Positions 48,899 through 57,924 of a DNA stretch of 64,000 nt are shown piece by piece. A program made the position numbers and the translations under genes. Numbering within the stretch: the first letter of the stretch is position 1; every line of letters begins with the position of its first letter. Where the stretch lies: the NCBI GenBank assembly GCA_051867655.1, contig JBJDYV010000010.1, positions 1 through 64,000 of the forward strand, written 5' to 3'. The stretch comes from JAJPXI01 sp051867655 (lineage in GTDB: Bacteria; Bacillota; Clostridia; Oscillospirales; Oscillospiraceae). Below the pieces are notes generated by a model. That model was not told the origin of the DNA. It worked only from the letters and a program-made list of their open reading frames with translations, and searched no databases.

Positions 48899-51800
48899 TT
48901 ATTTGACCACGACATTTTCTTCGCCCAGCCGCTCCCGCAGGTCTTCCACCAGCGCGTCGTGGATCTGACAGCGTGTGCCCAGCTTTTTGCGGGTATCCGC
49001 CAGCACGATGACTGCCTGCTCCTCACCGGGGAACATGGAGAAGACAAGCTTGATCTTTTCCAGCAGCGGTCCCTCGGAGGGAACACGTATGTAAAGCTTT
49101 TTTGCTTGTCCGCTTTCCTCCGGCGGTTCAGACAGGGGCGTCAGGCTGTCACAGAGAAGCTGCGGCGCTTTTTCATCCCGGACGGACAGCTTCCCCCGCG
49201 CCGCCACCGGCATTCCCTCCTTCAGATAGGGGGAGCATTCGTTCAGGGTGCGGGAAAACACCAGCAGCTCCATGGAGGCGGTGTCATCCTCCAGCGTGAC
49301 ATAGGCCATCAGGGTGTTGTTCTTCGTGGTCTTGGTTTTGGCGGAGGCCACCACACCCGCAATGACCACACGCTGCTCGTCACGGAAGGTCTGGGGGCCG
49401 TCCTCCCGGTCAAAGTCAGCCATAATGGCTCCAATGGAGACGGCGCGGCAGGCTTTGGCTGCTTCCCGGTACTCATCCATAGGGTGTCCGGTCAGGTACA
49501 GTCCGGTGGTCTCCTTCTCCATCGCCATCAGTTCCCGGCGGGAAAACTCCGGCAGGGCAGGATTCAGGCGCAGGGCCGGTGTGGTGGGCACATCTCCCCC
49601 GCCGCCGAACAGGTCAAACTGGCCCTCCAAGTTCTTGCGCCGGTTCTGGGCGATGGAGTCCATCAGGGACGCCGCGGCGTCCAGGAGCTGGGAGCGTTTA
49701 TAGCCCATCTTGTCAAAAGCGCCGCACTTGATCAGCGATTCCAGCACCCGGCTGTTCAGTGCCTGATCAAACATGCGGGAGCAAAAGTCGGGAAAATCTG
49801 TAAAGGGACCTCCCTTTTCACGTTCTGCCAGGACGGCATCTGTAAATCCCCGGCCGACCCCCTTCAGGGCAGCAAGGCCAAAGCGGATATTCTCACCGGC
49901 CACGGTGAAGGTGGCGCCGGACTCGTTGATGTCGGGAGGCAGCAGCTGAATACCGTTGTCCTTGCACTCCCCGATATACTCCGCCACCTTATCCTGGGAA
50001 TCCAGCACCGAGGTCAGCAGAGCGGCCATGTACTCCCGGGTGTGGTGGCATTTGAACCAGGCGGTCTGGTAAGCCACAATGGCATAGCAGACCGCGTGGG
50101 CCTTGTTAAAGGCATAGTTGGCAAAGTCGTAGATCTCGTCGTAGATGGCCTGTCCCACGGTCTCCGGCACGCCCCGGTGTACACAGCCGTCGATGCCCCG
50201 GGCCGGGTCGCCGTGGAGGAAGGCCTCCCGCTCTTTCTCGATATCCTTGACCTTCTTTTTGCTCATGGCCCGGCGCACCATGTCGGCCTGGCCCAGGGAG
50301 TAGCCGCCCAGCTGCTGGAAGATCTGGATGACCTGCTCCTGGTAGACGATACAGCCGTAGGTCGGGGACAGAATGGGCTCCAGCATGGGGTGCTTATAGG
50401 CCACCCGTTCCGGGTGCTGCTTGCACTCGATGAACCGGGGGATGGAGTCCATGGGTCCGGGACGGTACAGGGCGATGATGGCGGTGATATCCTCAATGCT
50501 CTGCGGCTTGAGGCCCACGCACACGCCGGTCATGCCGGCCGATTCCATCTGGAACACGCCGGAGGTGCGGCCGTCCGACAGCATCTGGAACACCTGGGGG
50601 TCGTCGTCCGGGATGTCCGCCAGAGAAAAGTCGGGTTCACTTTGGCGCACCATGCGCACCGCGTCGTCCAGAATGGTCAGGTTGCGCAGACCCAGAAAGT
50701 CCATTTTCAGCAGGCCCAGTTCCTCCAGAGTGGTCATGGTGTACTGGGTCACGGGCAGGTCGTCATTAGTGGCCAGCGGCACGTATTCGTAGACGGGCTT
50801 GCGGGTGATGACCACGCCGGCGGCGTGGGTAGAGGCGTTGCGGGGCATTCCCTCCAGCGCCATGGCGGTGTCGATCAGATTCTTGACCCGCTCATCCCCC
50901 TCATATTGGTCCCGCAGGGGCTTGGACAGCTTCAGGGCGTTTTCCAGGGTCATATTCAGGGCGAAGGGCACCTGCTTGGCGATGGCGTCCGCCTCCGCAT
51001 AGGGAAAAGACAGGGCGCGGGCCACGTCGCGCACGGCGGCGCGGGCTTTCATCGTGCCGAAGGTCACGATCTGGGCCACGTGGTCGGCGCCGTATTTCCG
51101 GGTCACATAGTCAATGACCTCCTGCCGGCGGCGGATACAGAAGTCGATGTCAATATCGGGCATGGTGACCCGCTCCGGGTTCAGGAAGCGTTCGAAATAG
51201 AGGTTATATTTGATGGGGTCCACGTCCGTGATATTCATGCAGTAGGACACCATGCTGCCCGCCGCCGAGCCGCGCCCCGGCCCCACCGGGATCTGCTGGC
51301 TTTTGGCGAAGCCGATAAAATCGGAAACGATCAGAAAATAATCCACAAATCCCATCTTGCGGATCATGTTCATCTCAAAGCGCAGGCGCTCCTTCAGCTC
51401 TTCCCCGCCCTGAGGGTAGCGGCGCTCAAAGCCCTGCAGGCAGAGCTTTTCAAAATAGGAGTCGCTGTCGGTCTCCCCTTCCGGCAGCTTGAATTCCGGC
51501 AGGTGGTGCTCTCCGAACACAAAGTCCAGGTTGCAGGCGTCCGCGATGCGGCCGGTGTTTTCAATGGCCTCAGGCCATTGGGAGAACAACGCCTGCATCT
51601 CCTCGGTGGACTTGATATAAAACTCGTCGGTCTCAAACTTCATGCGGTCCGGGTCGTCCACGGTCTTACCCATCTGGATGCACATAAGCACATCCTGCAG
51701 CCGGGCGTCCTCCCGTGTCAGATAGTGGGCGTCATTGGTAGCCACCAGCGGAATCCCGGTCTCCTGGTGCAGACGAATGATACCGGCGGTGACTTGGGCA

Positions 51801-52345
51801 TCCTCCGGCAGATTATGGTCCTGCAATTCCAGATAATAGCCGTCCGGGCCGAAGATGTCCCGCATCTCCAGTGCGTGAGCTTTCGCCCCCTCATAGTCGC
51901 CGTTGAGCAGGCGCCGGGGAATCTCCCCCGCCAGGCAGGCGGACAGGGCGATCAGGCCCTCGCTGTGCGCGCGCAGCAGCTCCAGATCAATACGGGGCTT
52001 GATGTAAAAGCCCTCGGTGAAGGACTTGGACACCATATAGCTCAGGTTGCGGTAGCCCGTCTCGTTGCGGCAGAGCAGCACCAGGTGACGGGACTCGGCG
52101 TCCAGCTCATGGATGCGGTCAAAGCGGGTGCGGGCGGCCACATACACCTCACAGCCGATGATGGGCTTGACCCCTTCCGCCTTGCAGGCCCGGTAAAAAT
52201 CGATGGCACCATACATCACGCCGTGATCGGTCACGGCCACCGCGCTCTGTCCCAGTTCCCGGGCACGCTTGGCAAGCCCCTTGATCCGGCACGCGCCGTC
52301 CAGGAGGCTGTATTCCGTATGGACATGGAGATGGACAAAGGACAT
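48899..52345 (-). CDS. dnaE: DNA polymerase III subunit alpha
   Basis: 1148 residues. N-terminal PHP domain (HVHTEYSLLDGACRIKGLA), polymerase core with GRGSAAGSMVSYCMNITDVD and catalytic aspartates in MPDIDIDFCIRRRQEVIDY (about 400-420), a helix-hairpin-helix region, and a C-terminal OB fold (VVIAGVVASAKTKTTKNNTL). This is the DnaE type, not PolC (no exonuclease domain). In Bacillota it extends primers at the fork. Lies between a small zinc-ribbon gene and cls. Confidence 0.97.
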   Translation of the reverse strand: MSFVHLHVHTEYSLLDGACRIKGLAKRARELGQSAVAVTDHGVMYGAIDFYRACKAEGVKPIIGCEVYVAARTRFDRIHELDAESRHLVLLCRNETGYRNLSYMVSKSFTEGFYIKPRIDLELLRAHSEGLIALSACLAGEIPRRLLNGDYEGAKAHALEMRDIFGPDGYYLELQDHNLPEDAQVTAGIIRLHQETGIPLVATNDAHYLTREDARLQDVLMCIQMGKTVDDPDRMKFETDEFYIKSTEEMQALFSQWPEAIENTGRIADACNLDFVFGEHHLPEFKLPEGETDSDSYFEKLCLQGFERRYPQGGEELKERLRFEMNMIRKMGFVDYFLIVSDFIGFAKSQQIPVGPGRGSAAGSMVSYCMNITDVDPIKYNLYFERFLNPERVTMPDIDIDFCIRRRQEVIDYVTRKYGADHVAQIVTFGTMKARAAVRDVARALSFPYAEADAIAKQVPFALNMTLENALKLSKPLRDQYEGDERVKNLIDTAMALEGMPRNASTHAAGVVITRKPVYEYVPLATNDDLPVTQYTMTTLEELGLLKMDFLGLRNLTILDDAVRMVRQSEPDFSLADIPDDDPQVFQMLSDGRTSGVFQMESAGMTGVCVGLKPQSIEDITAIIALYRPGPMDSIPRFIECKQHPERVAYKHPMLEPILSPTYGCIVYQEQVIQIFQQLGGYSLGQADMVRRAMSKKKVKDIEKEREAFLHGDPARGIDGCVHRGVPETVGQAIYDEIYDFANYAFNKAHAVCYAIVAYQTAWFKCHHTREYMAALLTSVLDSQDKVAEYIGECKDNGIQLLPPDINESGATFTVAGENIRFGLAALKGVGRGFTDAVLAEREKGGPFTDFPDFCSRMFDQALNSRVLESLIKCGAFDKMGYKRSQLLDAAASLMDSIAQNRRKNLEGQFDLFGGGGDVPTTPALRLNPALPEFSRRELMAMEKETTGLYLTGHPMDEYREAAKACRAVSIGAIMADFDREDGPQTFRDEQRVVIAGVVASAKTKTTKNNTLMAYVTLEDDTASMELLVFSRTLNECSPYLKEGMPVAARGKLSVRDEKAPQLLCDSLTPLSEPPEESGQAKKLYIRVPSEGPLLEKIKLVFSMFPGEEQAVIVLADTRKKLGTRCQIHDALVEDLRERLGEENVVVK

Positions 52346-52382
52346 CGGTTTTCACTCCTCAGGGATACTTTACAAGGTTTGC

Positions 52383-52640
52383 TTATTTCATGTGGATCTT
52401 CTCGCCGCACTTGGGGCACTCAAAATCCACCGCGCCGCGCTCCATGGCCTGCTTGAACAGGGATTCCTTGCAGGCGGGGCAGCGCAGGCCGCGCTCGGCC
52501 ACCACCGCGCTTATGCACACCACGATGATGCCCAGTACAATGATGAAGCCGCTGCGCAGCAGGTACCCCACTGCCAGCAGGACCAGGAAAATCACGACGC
52601 AGATCAAAAGCTGTTTTTTCCACTTTCGGTTCACGTTCAT
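52383..52640 (-). CDS. Small membrane zinc-ribbon protein
   Basis: 85 residues, not assigned to a named family. Two adjacent membrane helices (about 9-27 and 29-46), then a zinc ribbon with CPAC (about 54-57) and CPKC (about 76-79). The zinc domain is probably cytoplasmic. It lies 14 bases after whiA and 37 before dnaE, within an otherwise conserved gene run, so it is probably co-transcribed. Function unknown. Confidence 0.82.
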   Translation of the reverse strand: MNVNRKWKKQLLICVVIFLVLLAVGYLLRSGFIIVLGIIVVCISAVVAERGLRCPACKESLFKQAMERGAVDFECPKCGEKIHMK

Positions 52641-52654
52641 TGAACATCCTCCTC

Positions 52655-53551
52655 TTATGGCTGCCGCGCCAGCTCCATCAGCTTGCGCAGACGGTGGTTC
52701 AGGGCGGATTTCGTCACAGGCGGATTACACAGGGTGGCCAGCTGGGTCAGGGTCAGCTCCGGGTTTTCCCGGCGCAGGAAGGCGGCCTCCTTCAGCTTGT
52801 CCGGCAGCTCGTCCAACACGCCGCGTTCCTCCAACCGGCGGATGGCCTCGATCTGGCCCTGGGCGGCGTCCACGGTCTTGTCCAGGTTGGCTGCGTCGCA
52901 GTTGACCCGGCGGTTGACGCTGCCCCGCAGATACTTCTCCACCTTGGCATTCATGATCCCCATGGCTGCCACCGGGGATCCAATGGCAGTCAGGAAATCC
53001 TCAATGTACTCACTCTGCTTAAAATATGTCACATAATTGGCCTTGCGCTCCACCGATTTCGGCTCAAACCCGGACTCCCGCAGCAGAGCGGGCATCTCCC
53101 GCCCTACATTGTAGTGGGAAGTGACAAGCTCCAGGTGGTAGCCCTTGTCCGGATCCGTCACCGATCCCCCGGCCAAAAAGGCACCCCGGAAAAAGGCTGT
53201 GCGGCAGTGGTCCTCCTCCAGCACGCCGAAATTGATGTGCAGAGCCACGCTCTCTCCGGGGTCATAGCCATAGGTGTCCCCAATGGCCGTGATCTTGGCC
53301 GGATCCGTGATCAGAAACGCGCGCTTTCCCGGGCGGTCTGGGGGCAGCTGGTCAAACTCCAGCTGAAACGCCTTTTTAAACAGAAGAGGCAACCGGGCGG
53401 CAAAGGCCTCCGACTCGGTCACGATGCGGATTCCGTCTCTCCGAAAGCTGCTGCAGTAGAGCAAAACACCGTATGCCTCCGCCTGCGCGCAGCATTTCCG
53501 GTTCAGGGCCGTTTTACAGAGTTCCCGCTTGATCTCAGCGGAAAAGGACAT
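52655..53551 (-). CDS. whiA: WhiA DNA-binding protein
   Basis: 298 residues. N-terminal MSFSAEIKRELCKTALNRKCCAQAEAYGVL, two degenerate LAGLIDADG-type halves (GAFLAGGSVTDPDKGYHLEL), and a C-terminal helix-turn-helix (LPDKLKEAAFLRRENPELTL, then TQLATLCNPPVTKSALNHRLRKL). Affects chromosome segregation and division in Bacillota. The ATG at 53551 is preferred with GAGG 8 bases upstream. The rapZ-yvcK-whiA order is the classic one. Confidence 0.97.
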   Translation of the reverse strand: MSFSAEIKRELCKTALNRKCCAQAEAYGVLLYCSSFRRDGIRIVTESEAFAARLPLLFKKAFQLEFDQLPPDRPGKRAFLITDPAKITAIGDTYGYDPGESVALHINFGVLEEDHCRTAFFRGAFLAGGSVTDPDKGYHLELVTSHYNVGREMPALLRESGFEPKSVERKANYVTYFKQSEYIEDFLTAIGSPVAAMGIMNAKVEKYLRGSVNRRVNCDAANLDKTVDAAQGQIEAIRRLEERGVLDELPDKLKEAAFLRRENPELTLTQLATLCNPPVTKSALNHRLRKLMELARQP

Positions 53552-53570
53552 ATCCATCCCTCTTTCCCAT

Positions 53571-54566
53571 CTAAAAGACCTTGGTCTCGGCCCGCTCCCG
53601 GTAGAGCTCCAGGATGGCCTGGGCCAGCCGCGCCGAAGAGTGGCGGGCGTAGTCCGATGTCTCGGAGGCCAGCGGACGCTCCACCAGTTCCACCCCCAGG
53701 GCTTCCACCGCGGCACGGTCCACCACGATGGGGGCGGCATCCTCCGCCCGGTAGCGCTCCACCAGGCCGGGGCGCACAGTGGCCGAATTCGCCATGCAGA
53801 TATCCACCAGGCCGGGCGCGCCATGGCGGAGCAATGCGGCCACATGGTCGGAGGCAGTCATTCCCTCCGTCTCCCCGTCTTGGGTCATAATATTGCAGAT
53901 GTACAGCTTCAGAGCGGAGGAGGCGCACACTGCCTCCACGATCCCGTCCACCAGAAGGTTGGGGATGACACTGGTATACAGGCTGCCCGGTCCCAGCAGA
54001 ATCAGGTCGGCTTCTCCGATGGCCCGCAGCGCCTCCGGCAGGGCGGGAGGATGCTCAGGCAGAAGGCGCACCTGCTTAATGCGGCAGTCCTGCTCCTTTT
54101 TAAACTGAAAGATCTTGGACTCCCCCACGACACGGCTGCCGTTTTCAAAGATGGCCTCCAGCTGTACGTCGGAGTTGGTGACCGGCAGCACCCGGCCGGT
54201 AATGGCCAGGACCTCGCTCATGCGGGCTACCGCCTGATCAAAGGAGTCCGAGATGCCGTTCAAAGCGGCCAGCAGCAGATTTCCGAAGGACTGGCCCGTC
54301 AGACTGCCCTCGGTAAAGCGGTAGGCCAACAACTGCTCCATGACCGGTTCCACATTGGCCAGCGCCTGCATACAATTCCGAATGTCCCCCGGAGGGGGCA
54401 TTCCCAGATCCTGCCGCAGCATTCCGGAGCCGCCGCCGTCGTCCGCTACGGTCACGATGGCGGTCAGATTGCGGGTATAGGCTTTCAGCCCCCGCAGCAT
54501 GGTGGAAAGGCCGTTTCCGCCGCCGATGGCGACGATTTTCGGTCCTCTGGTCAATTGATCCATCAC
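53571..54566 (-). CDS. yvcK: YvcK/CofD-like gluconeogenesis factor
   Basis: 331 residues. N-terminal IVAIGGGNGLSTMLRGLKAY, VADDGGGSGMLRQDLGMPPPGDIRNC and LLGPGSLYTSVIPNLLV define the family. It binds UDP-sugars and is needed for cell shape on gluconeogenic carbon. It starts one base after the rapZ stop. In Bacillota it is regulated by phosphorylation and UDP-GlcNAc. Confidence 0.96.
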   Translation of the reverse strand: MMDQLTRGPKIVAIGGGNGLSTMLRGLKAYTRNLTAIVTVADDGGGSGMLRQDLGMPPPGDIRNCMQALANVEPVMEQLLAYRFTEGSLTGQSFGNLLLAALNGISDSFDQAVARMSEVLAITGRVLPVTNSDVQLEAIFENGSRVVGESKIFQFKKEQDCRIKQVRLLPEHPPALPEALRAIGEADLILLGPGSLYTSVIPNLLVDGIVEAVCASSALKLYICNIMTQDGETEGMTASDHVAALLRHGAPGLVDICMANSATVRPGLVERYRAEDAAPIVVDRAAVEALGVELVERPLASETSDYARHSSARLAQAILELYRERAETKVF

Positions 54567-55427
54567 TCAGGCCCTCGTCATATCCCGGTGGTTTTCCGCC
54601 GCATTGTATCCCTTCTGCCGGATAAACTCGGCCAAGGCGCGGGTAATGGCCACCGAGCGGTGCCGTCCGCCGGTGCAGCCCACGGCGATGACCAGGGCGG
54701 TCTTCCCTTCCTCCACATAGTGGGGCAGCAGGAAGGCGATCAGGTCTTCCAGTTTGCTCATAAAATCCAGGGTCTGCTGATAACCAAATACGAAATTCCG
54801 CACGCCCTCGTCCAGGCCCGTCTGGTTTCTCAGCTCAGCGATGTAATACGGGTTGGGCAGGAAGCGCACATCAAACACCAGATCGGCCTCGATAGGGACC
54901 CCATATTTAAAGCCGAAGGAGATGACCGACACGCTCATGGATGTACTGACGTCCTCGGAGCCGAACAGGCGCAGTACCTCTCCCCGTAGCTTGGCTGTAG
55001 AGAGGGCCGTCGTGTCAATGATGTACTCAGCCCGCTTCCGCACCGGCTCCAGGGCGGAGCGCTCCTGCGCCACCACTTCGTCCAGGGACCGCCCGCTGCG
55101 GGCCAGGGGATGACTGCGCCGGGTCTCCTTGTACCGCTTGATGATGGTCTCGGTGGACGCCTCTACAAACAGGATCTTGTATTCGCAGTTCATGGCACGC
55201 AGCTCTTCCAGGGCGTCAAACAGCCCGTCAAAGGTCTGCCCGCCCCGGATGTCGGTCACCACCGCCACCCGGTCATGCTTTCCGGTACCCGCCATACACA
55301 GTTCGGCAAATTTGGGGATCAGGGCCGCGGGCAGATTATCCACGCAATAATAGCCGATGTCCTCCAAAAAGGAGACCGTTTTACTTTTTCCCGCCCCGGA
55401 CAGCCCGGATACAATGACAAAATTCAT
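54567..55427 (-). CDS. rapZ: RNase adapter RapZ / nucleotide-binding YvcJ
   Basis: 286 residues: Walker A GLSGAGKSKTVSFLEDIGYY (8-27), CVDNLPAALIP, VTDIRGG, and the C-terminal GCTGGRHRSVAITRALAEF nucleotide motif. Hydrolyses ATP/GTP; in Gram-positives (YvcJ) it influences competence and cell envelope. Follows murB by 4 bases. Confidence 0.95.
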   Translation of the reverse strand: MNFVIVSGLSGAGKSKTVSFLEDIGYYCVDNLPAALIPKFAELCMAGTGKHDRVAVVTDIRGGQTFDGLFDALEELRAMNCEYKILFVEASTETIIKRYKETRRSHPLARSGRSLDEVVAQERSALEPVRKRAEYIIDTTALSTAKLRGEVLRLFGSEDVSTSMSVSVISFGFKYGVPIEADLVFDVRFLPNPYYIAELRNQTGLDEGVRNFVFGYQQTLDFMSKLEDLIAFLLPHYVEEGKTALVIAVGCTGGRHRSVAITRALAEFIRQKGYNAAENHRDMTRA

Positions 55428-55431
55428 GCCG

Positions 55432-56340
55432 TTACCTCCCCAGCAGCTTGACTTCCGGTTCCAAGGTCACGCCGGTCTGGTCAAACACCCGTCTGCGAAC
55501 CTGGTCCATCAGCTCCAGGATATCGGCGCAGGTGGCGCCGCCCTTGTTGACCACAAAGCCCGCGTGCTTTTCCGATACCTGGGCGCCGCCTACGGTCAGC
55601 CCTTTCAGACCGCACTGGTCGATCAGCGCGGCGGCAAAATATCCCTGCGGCCGCTTAAAGGTGGAGCCCGCACTGGGCCACTCCAACGGCTGCTTGCTCC
55701 TGCGGCGCTCCATCAGCTCCTCCATGCGCTCCCGGATCGCGTCCGGGTCTCCTTTTTGAAGCTGCATTCGCGCCCCCAGAATCAGCCGCTTTCCATCGGA
55801 GAAGGCGCTGTGCCGGTAGGAGAAATCAAACCGGTTCGTCGTCTCCACCTGGCCTGCAATGTTCAAATAGGTCACCTCGGAAACGACCTGCGCCATCTCT
55901 CCGTCATAGGCGCCGGCGTTCATCGTCACAGCGCCGCCCAGACTGCCCGGAATACCGTGGGCAAATTCCAGGCCGGTCAGGCCGCAGTCCCGGGCAAAGA
56001 CAGCCAGACGGGAGAGCAAAATGCCGCTCTCCGCCGTGATACAGGTCCCCTCCGCCATAACATTACACAGGCCGTTGGCTGTCTTGATCACAAAGGCGTC
56101 GATCCCCTCGTCGGGAACCAGGAGATTGGAGCCGTTGCCCAGAAAAAAGGGGGTGATCCCCTCCTCTGCCGCCGCACTCACCGCCTCGGCGGCCTGCTGT
56201 GCAGACCGGGGCAGCGCCATCAGGGAAACGGGTCCGCCCACCCGAAACGTGGTATGACGGCTCATCGGCTCCTGCTCCAGCAGTTCCAGGGCAGGAGATA
56301 TTTGATTCAGTTTGGCTTTCAGGGCGTCCAGTCGCTCCAT
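55432..56340 (-). CDS. murB: UDP-N-acetylenolpyruvoylglucosamine reductase
   Basis: 302 residues; second committed step of peptidoglycan precursor synthesis, flavoenzyme. FAD loop FFLGNGSNLLVPDEG, HGIPGSLGGAVTMNAGAYDGE and the catalytic Ser in SAGSTFKRPQGYFAA are present. Type II form, short C-terminus. The ATG at 56340 has GGAGG 7 bases upstream; an open extension upstream lacks a site. Minus-strand TATAAT at 56388-56383 is a likely -10. Head of the murB-to-cls run. Confidence 0.96.
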   Translation of the reverse strand: MERLDALKAKLNQISPALELLEQEPMSRHTTFRVGGPVSLMALPRSAQQAAEAVSAAAEEGITPFFLGNGSNLLVPDEGIDAFVIKTANGLCNVMAEGTCITAESGILLSRLAVFARDCGLTGLEFAHGIPGSLGGAVTMNAGAYDGEMAQVVSEVTYLNIAGQVETTNRFDFSYRHSAFSDGKRLILGARMQLQKGDPDAIRERMEELMERRRSKQPLEWPSAGSTFKRPQGYFAAALIDQCGLKGLTVGGAQVSEKHAGFVVNKGGATCADILELMDQVRRRVFDQTGVTLEPEVKLLGR

Positions 56341-56414
56341 GTTCCGCCTCCATGCTTTCGGTCCATATAATAATTCGAGTATATTATACCATATTTCCAA
56401 ACGAAAAAGAATAG

Positions 56415-56537
56415 TGTCTGTTCAAAAGGATTTAATTGTAAATATGCACAATTATTCCGTTTTTATTTTGTGCAATTCATCAATTTATCTCTTGCTTTTT
56501 CCTGGCCAAAAAACTTATACTAAATGTCTGTTCAAAA
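56415..56537. repeat. Repeats around the antiporter promoter
   Basis: The 13-mer TGTCTGTTCAAAA occurs twice in the same direction (56415-56427 and 56525-56537), 110 bases apart. Between them is an inverted repeat TGCACAA / TTGTGCA (56445-56451, 56468-56474). The interval is AT-rich and includes the predicted promoter 56492-56521. Confidence 0.7.
56492..56521 (+). promoter_or_regulatory. Possible promoter of the antiporter gene
   Basis: TTGCTT (56492-56497), 18-base spacer, TATACT (56516-56521), 43 bases before the ATG. Confidence 0.5.
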
Positions 56538-56564
56538 CCGCATTTTCTATCAGGAGGGTTCGGC

Positions 56565-57860
56565 ATGGAGTATCGTTTTATCTTCGATATCGCAATTATT
56601 CTGTTTGCCACGAAAGCTCTTTCCATTCTGACCAAGCGCTACAATATGCCGCAAGTCGTGGGTGCCCTGGTGGCAGGACTGCTGCTTGGCCCCAGTTTCT
56701 TAGGTATCCTGCAGCCCACGGAATTTCTCAGCTGTGTATCGGAATTGGGCGTCATCGTGCTGATGTTCAGCGCCGGTCTGGAAACAGATCTGCAGGAGCT
56801 GAAACGTTCCGGCAAGGCTTCTTTCGTCATTGCGCTGATCGGTGTTGTCATCCCGCTTTTGAGCGGCTACGCTGTGGCAGCCATCTTTAATCGCGGCCAC
56901 GATGCGGCGTTTCTGGAAAACCTGTTCGTGGGTGTCGTGCTGACGGCCACCTCGGTGTCCATTACCGTGGAAACCTTAAAGGAAATGGGCAAGCTGTCCA
57001 CCAAAGCCAGCAACGCCATCTTGGGCGCGGCGATCATCGACGATGTATTAGGTCTTATGGCGTTGACCATCGTGACCGGCCTCAGTGACCAGTCGGTCAG
57101 TCTGCTCCTGGTAGTGGGAAAGATCATTGCCTTCTTTGCGATCAGCATCATTCTGGGAATCTTCCTGCACAAGGTCATCCAAAAGTGGATGGACTCCGCC
57201 TCTTGGGACCGCAGACGATTCGCTATCATCGCCCTCGCCTTTGGTTTTCTGTACGCCTTCGTGTCTGAACACTTCTTCGGCGTGGCCGATATCACCGGAG
57301 CTTTCATCGCCGGTCTGATCATCTCCGGCACTACCCGGGTCACCTATGTGGCATCCCGATGCGATATTTTGTCCTATATGTTCCTCTCCCCGGTCTTCTT
57401 CGCCAGCATCGGCATCCAGGTGGTGCTTCCCAAGTGGACACCGTCCATCATTCTCTTTACGGTGCTGCTCATCCTTGTGGCCATCGTCAGCAAAATGGTG
57501 GGCTGCGGTCTGGGCGCCAAGCTCTGCAAATACAGCAATAAAGACTCCCTGCGCATCGGGATCGGCATGGTCAGCCGCGGCGAAGTGGCGCTGATCGTTG
57601 CCAACAAAGGCGTGTCCGCCGGTCTGATGAACACCGCGTTTATGGCCCCCATCGTCCTGATGGTCACCGTCACCGTCATCGTCTCCCCGATTCTTTTGAA
57701 GCTGGCCTACAAGAGCAAGCCCGACTCCTTTATGGATCTGGAGCACAGCGAACTACAGGAGAACTATTCCGAGATCCAGGACTTCGAGCTTGCCTCCCAG
57801 GCCATCCTGGATATGCATGACGAGCTGCAGGGGAAACCCACCGGCGGAAAAAAACAGTAA
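56565..57860 (+). CDS. Cation:proton antiporter (CPA2, KefB/GerN-like)
   Basis: 431 residues, 12 or 13 membrane helices. NMPQVVGALVAGLLLGPSFL at the N-terminus, the ion-site region AAIIDDVLGLMALTIV (adjacent Asp pair about residue 155-160, typical of CPA2), and GMVSRGEVALIVANKG in the last third (the conserved R-G-E). A short hydrophilic tail (about 385-431) carries no recognisable TrkA-N domain. It exchanges Na+ or K+ for H+. AGGAGG 9 bases upstream; single-gene unit. Confidence 0.95.
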   Translation: MEYRFIFDIAIILFATKALSILTKRYNMPQVVGALVAGLLLGPSFLGILQPTEFLSCVSELGVIVLMFSAGLETDLQELKRSGKASFVIALIGVVIPLLSGYAVAAIFNRGHDAAFLENLFVGVVLTATSVSITVETLKEMGKLSTKASNAILGAAIIDDVLGLMALTIVTGLSDQSVSLLLVVGKIIAFFAISIILGIFLHKVIQKWMDSASWDRRRFAIIALAFGFLYAFVSEHFFGVADITGAFIAGLIISGTTRVTYVASRCDILSYMFLSPVFFASIGIQVVLPKWTPSIILFTVLLILVAIVSKMVGCGLGAKLCKYSNKDSLRIGIGMVSRGEVALIVANKGVSAGLMNTAFMAPIVLMVTVTVIVSPILLKLAYKSKPDSFMDLEHSELQENYSEIQDFELASQAILDMHDELQGKPTGGKKQ

Positions 57861-57879
57861 CAAATTGAGAAGGCAGACA

Positions 57880-57909
57880 AAAACAGACCTGCGGCCGCAG
57901 GTCTGTTTT
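57880..57909. terminator. Bidirectional terminator (antiporter / dapL)
   Basis: Perfect 30-base palindrome, half-site AAAACAGACCTGCGG, with A/T ends; lies between convergent genes and can serve both. Confidence 0.85.
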
Positions 57910-57924
57910 CATTGACAGATAGAA

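Noticed and set aside
48863..52456. A 1197-codon open frame on the plus strand opposite dnaE
   Set aside because: It mirrors dnaE codon by codon, has no ribosome site or family motif and is rich in His, Gly, Val and Gln. It is an antisense artefact of GC-rich coding sequence. The same holds for long plus-strand frames opposite glmS (494-2239), pcrA (22782-25307), ispH-rpsA (28870-30168) and other genes.
53552..53845. N-terminal extension of WhiA
   Set aside because: It lies within yvcK in another frame; WhiA starts MSFSAEIKREL.
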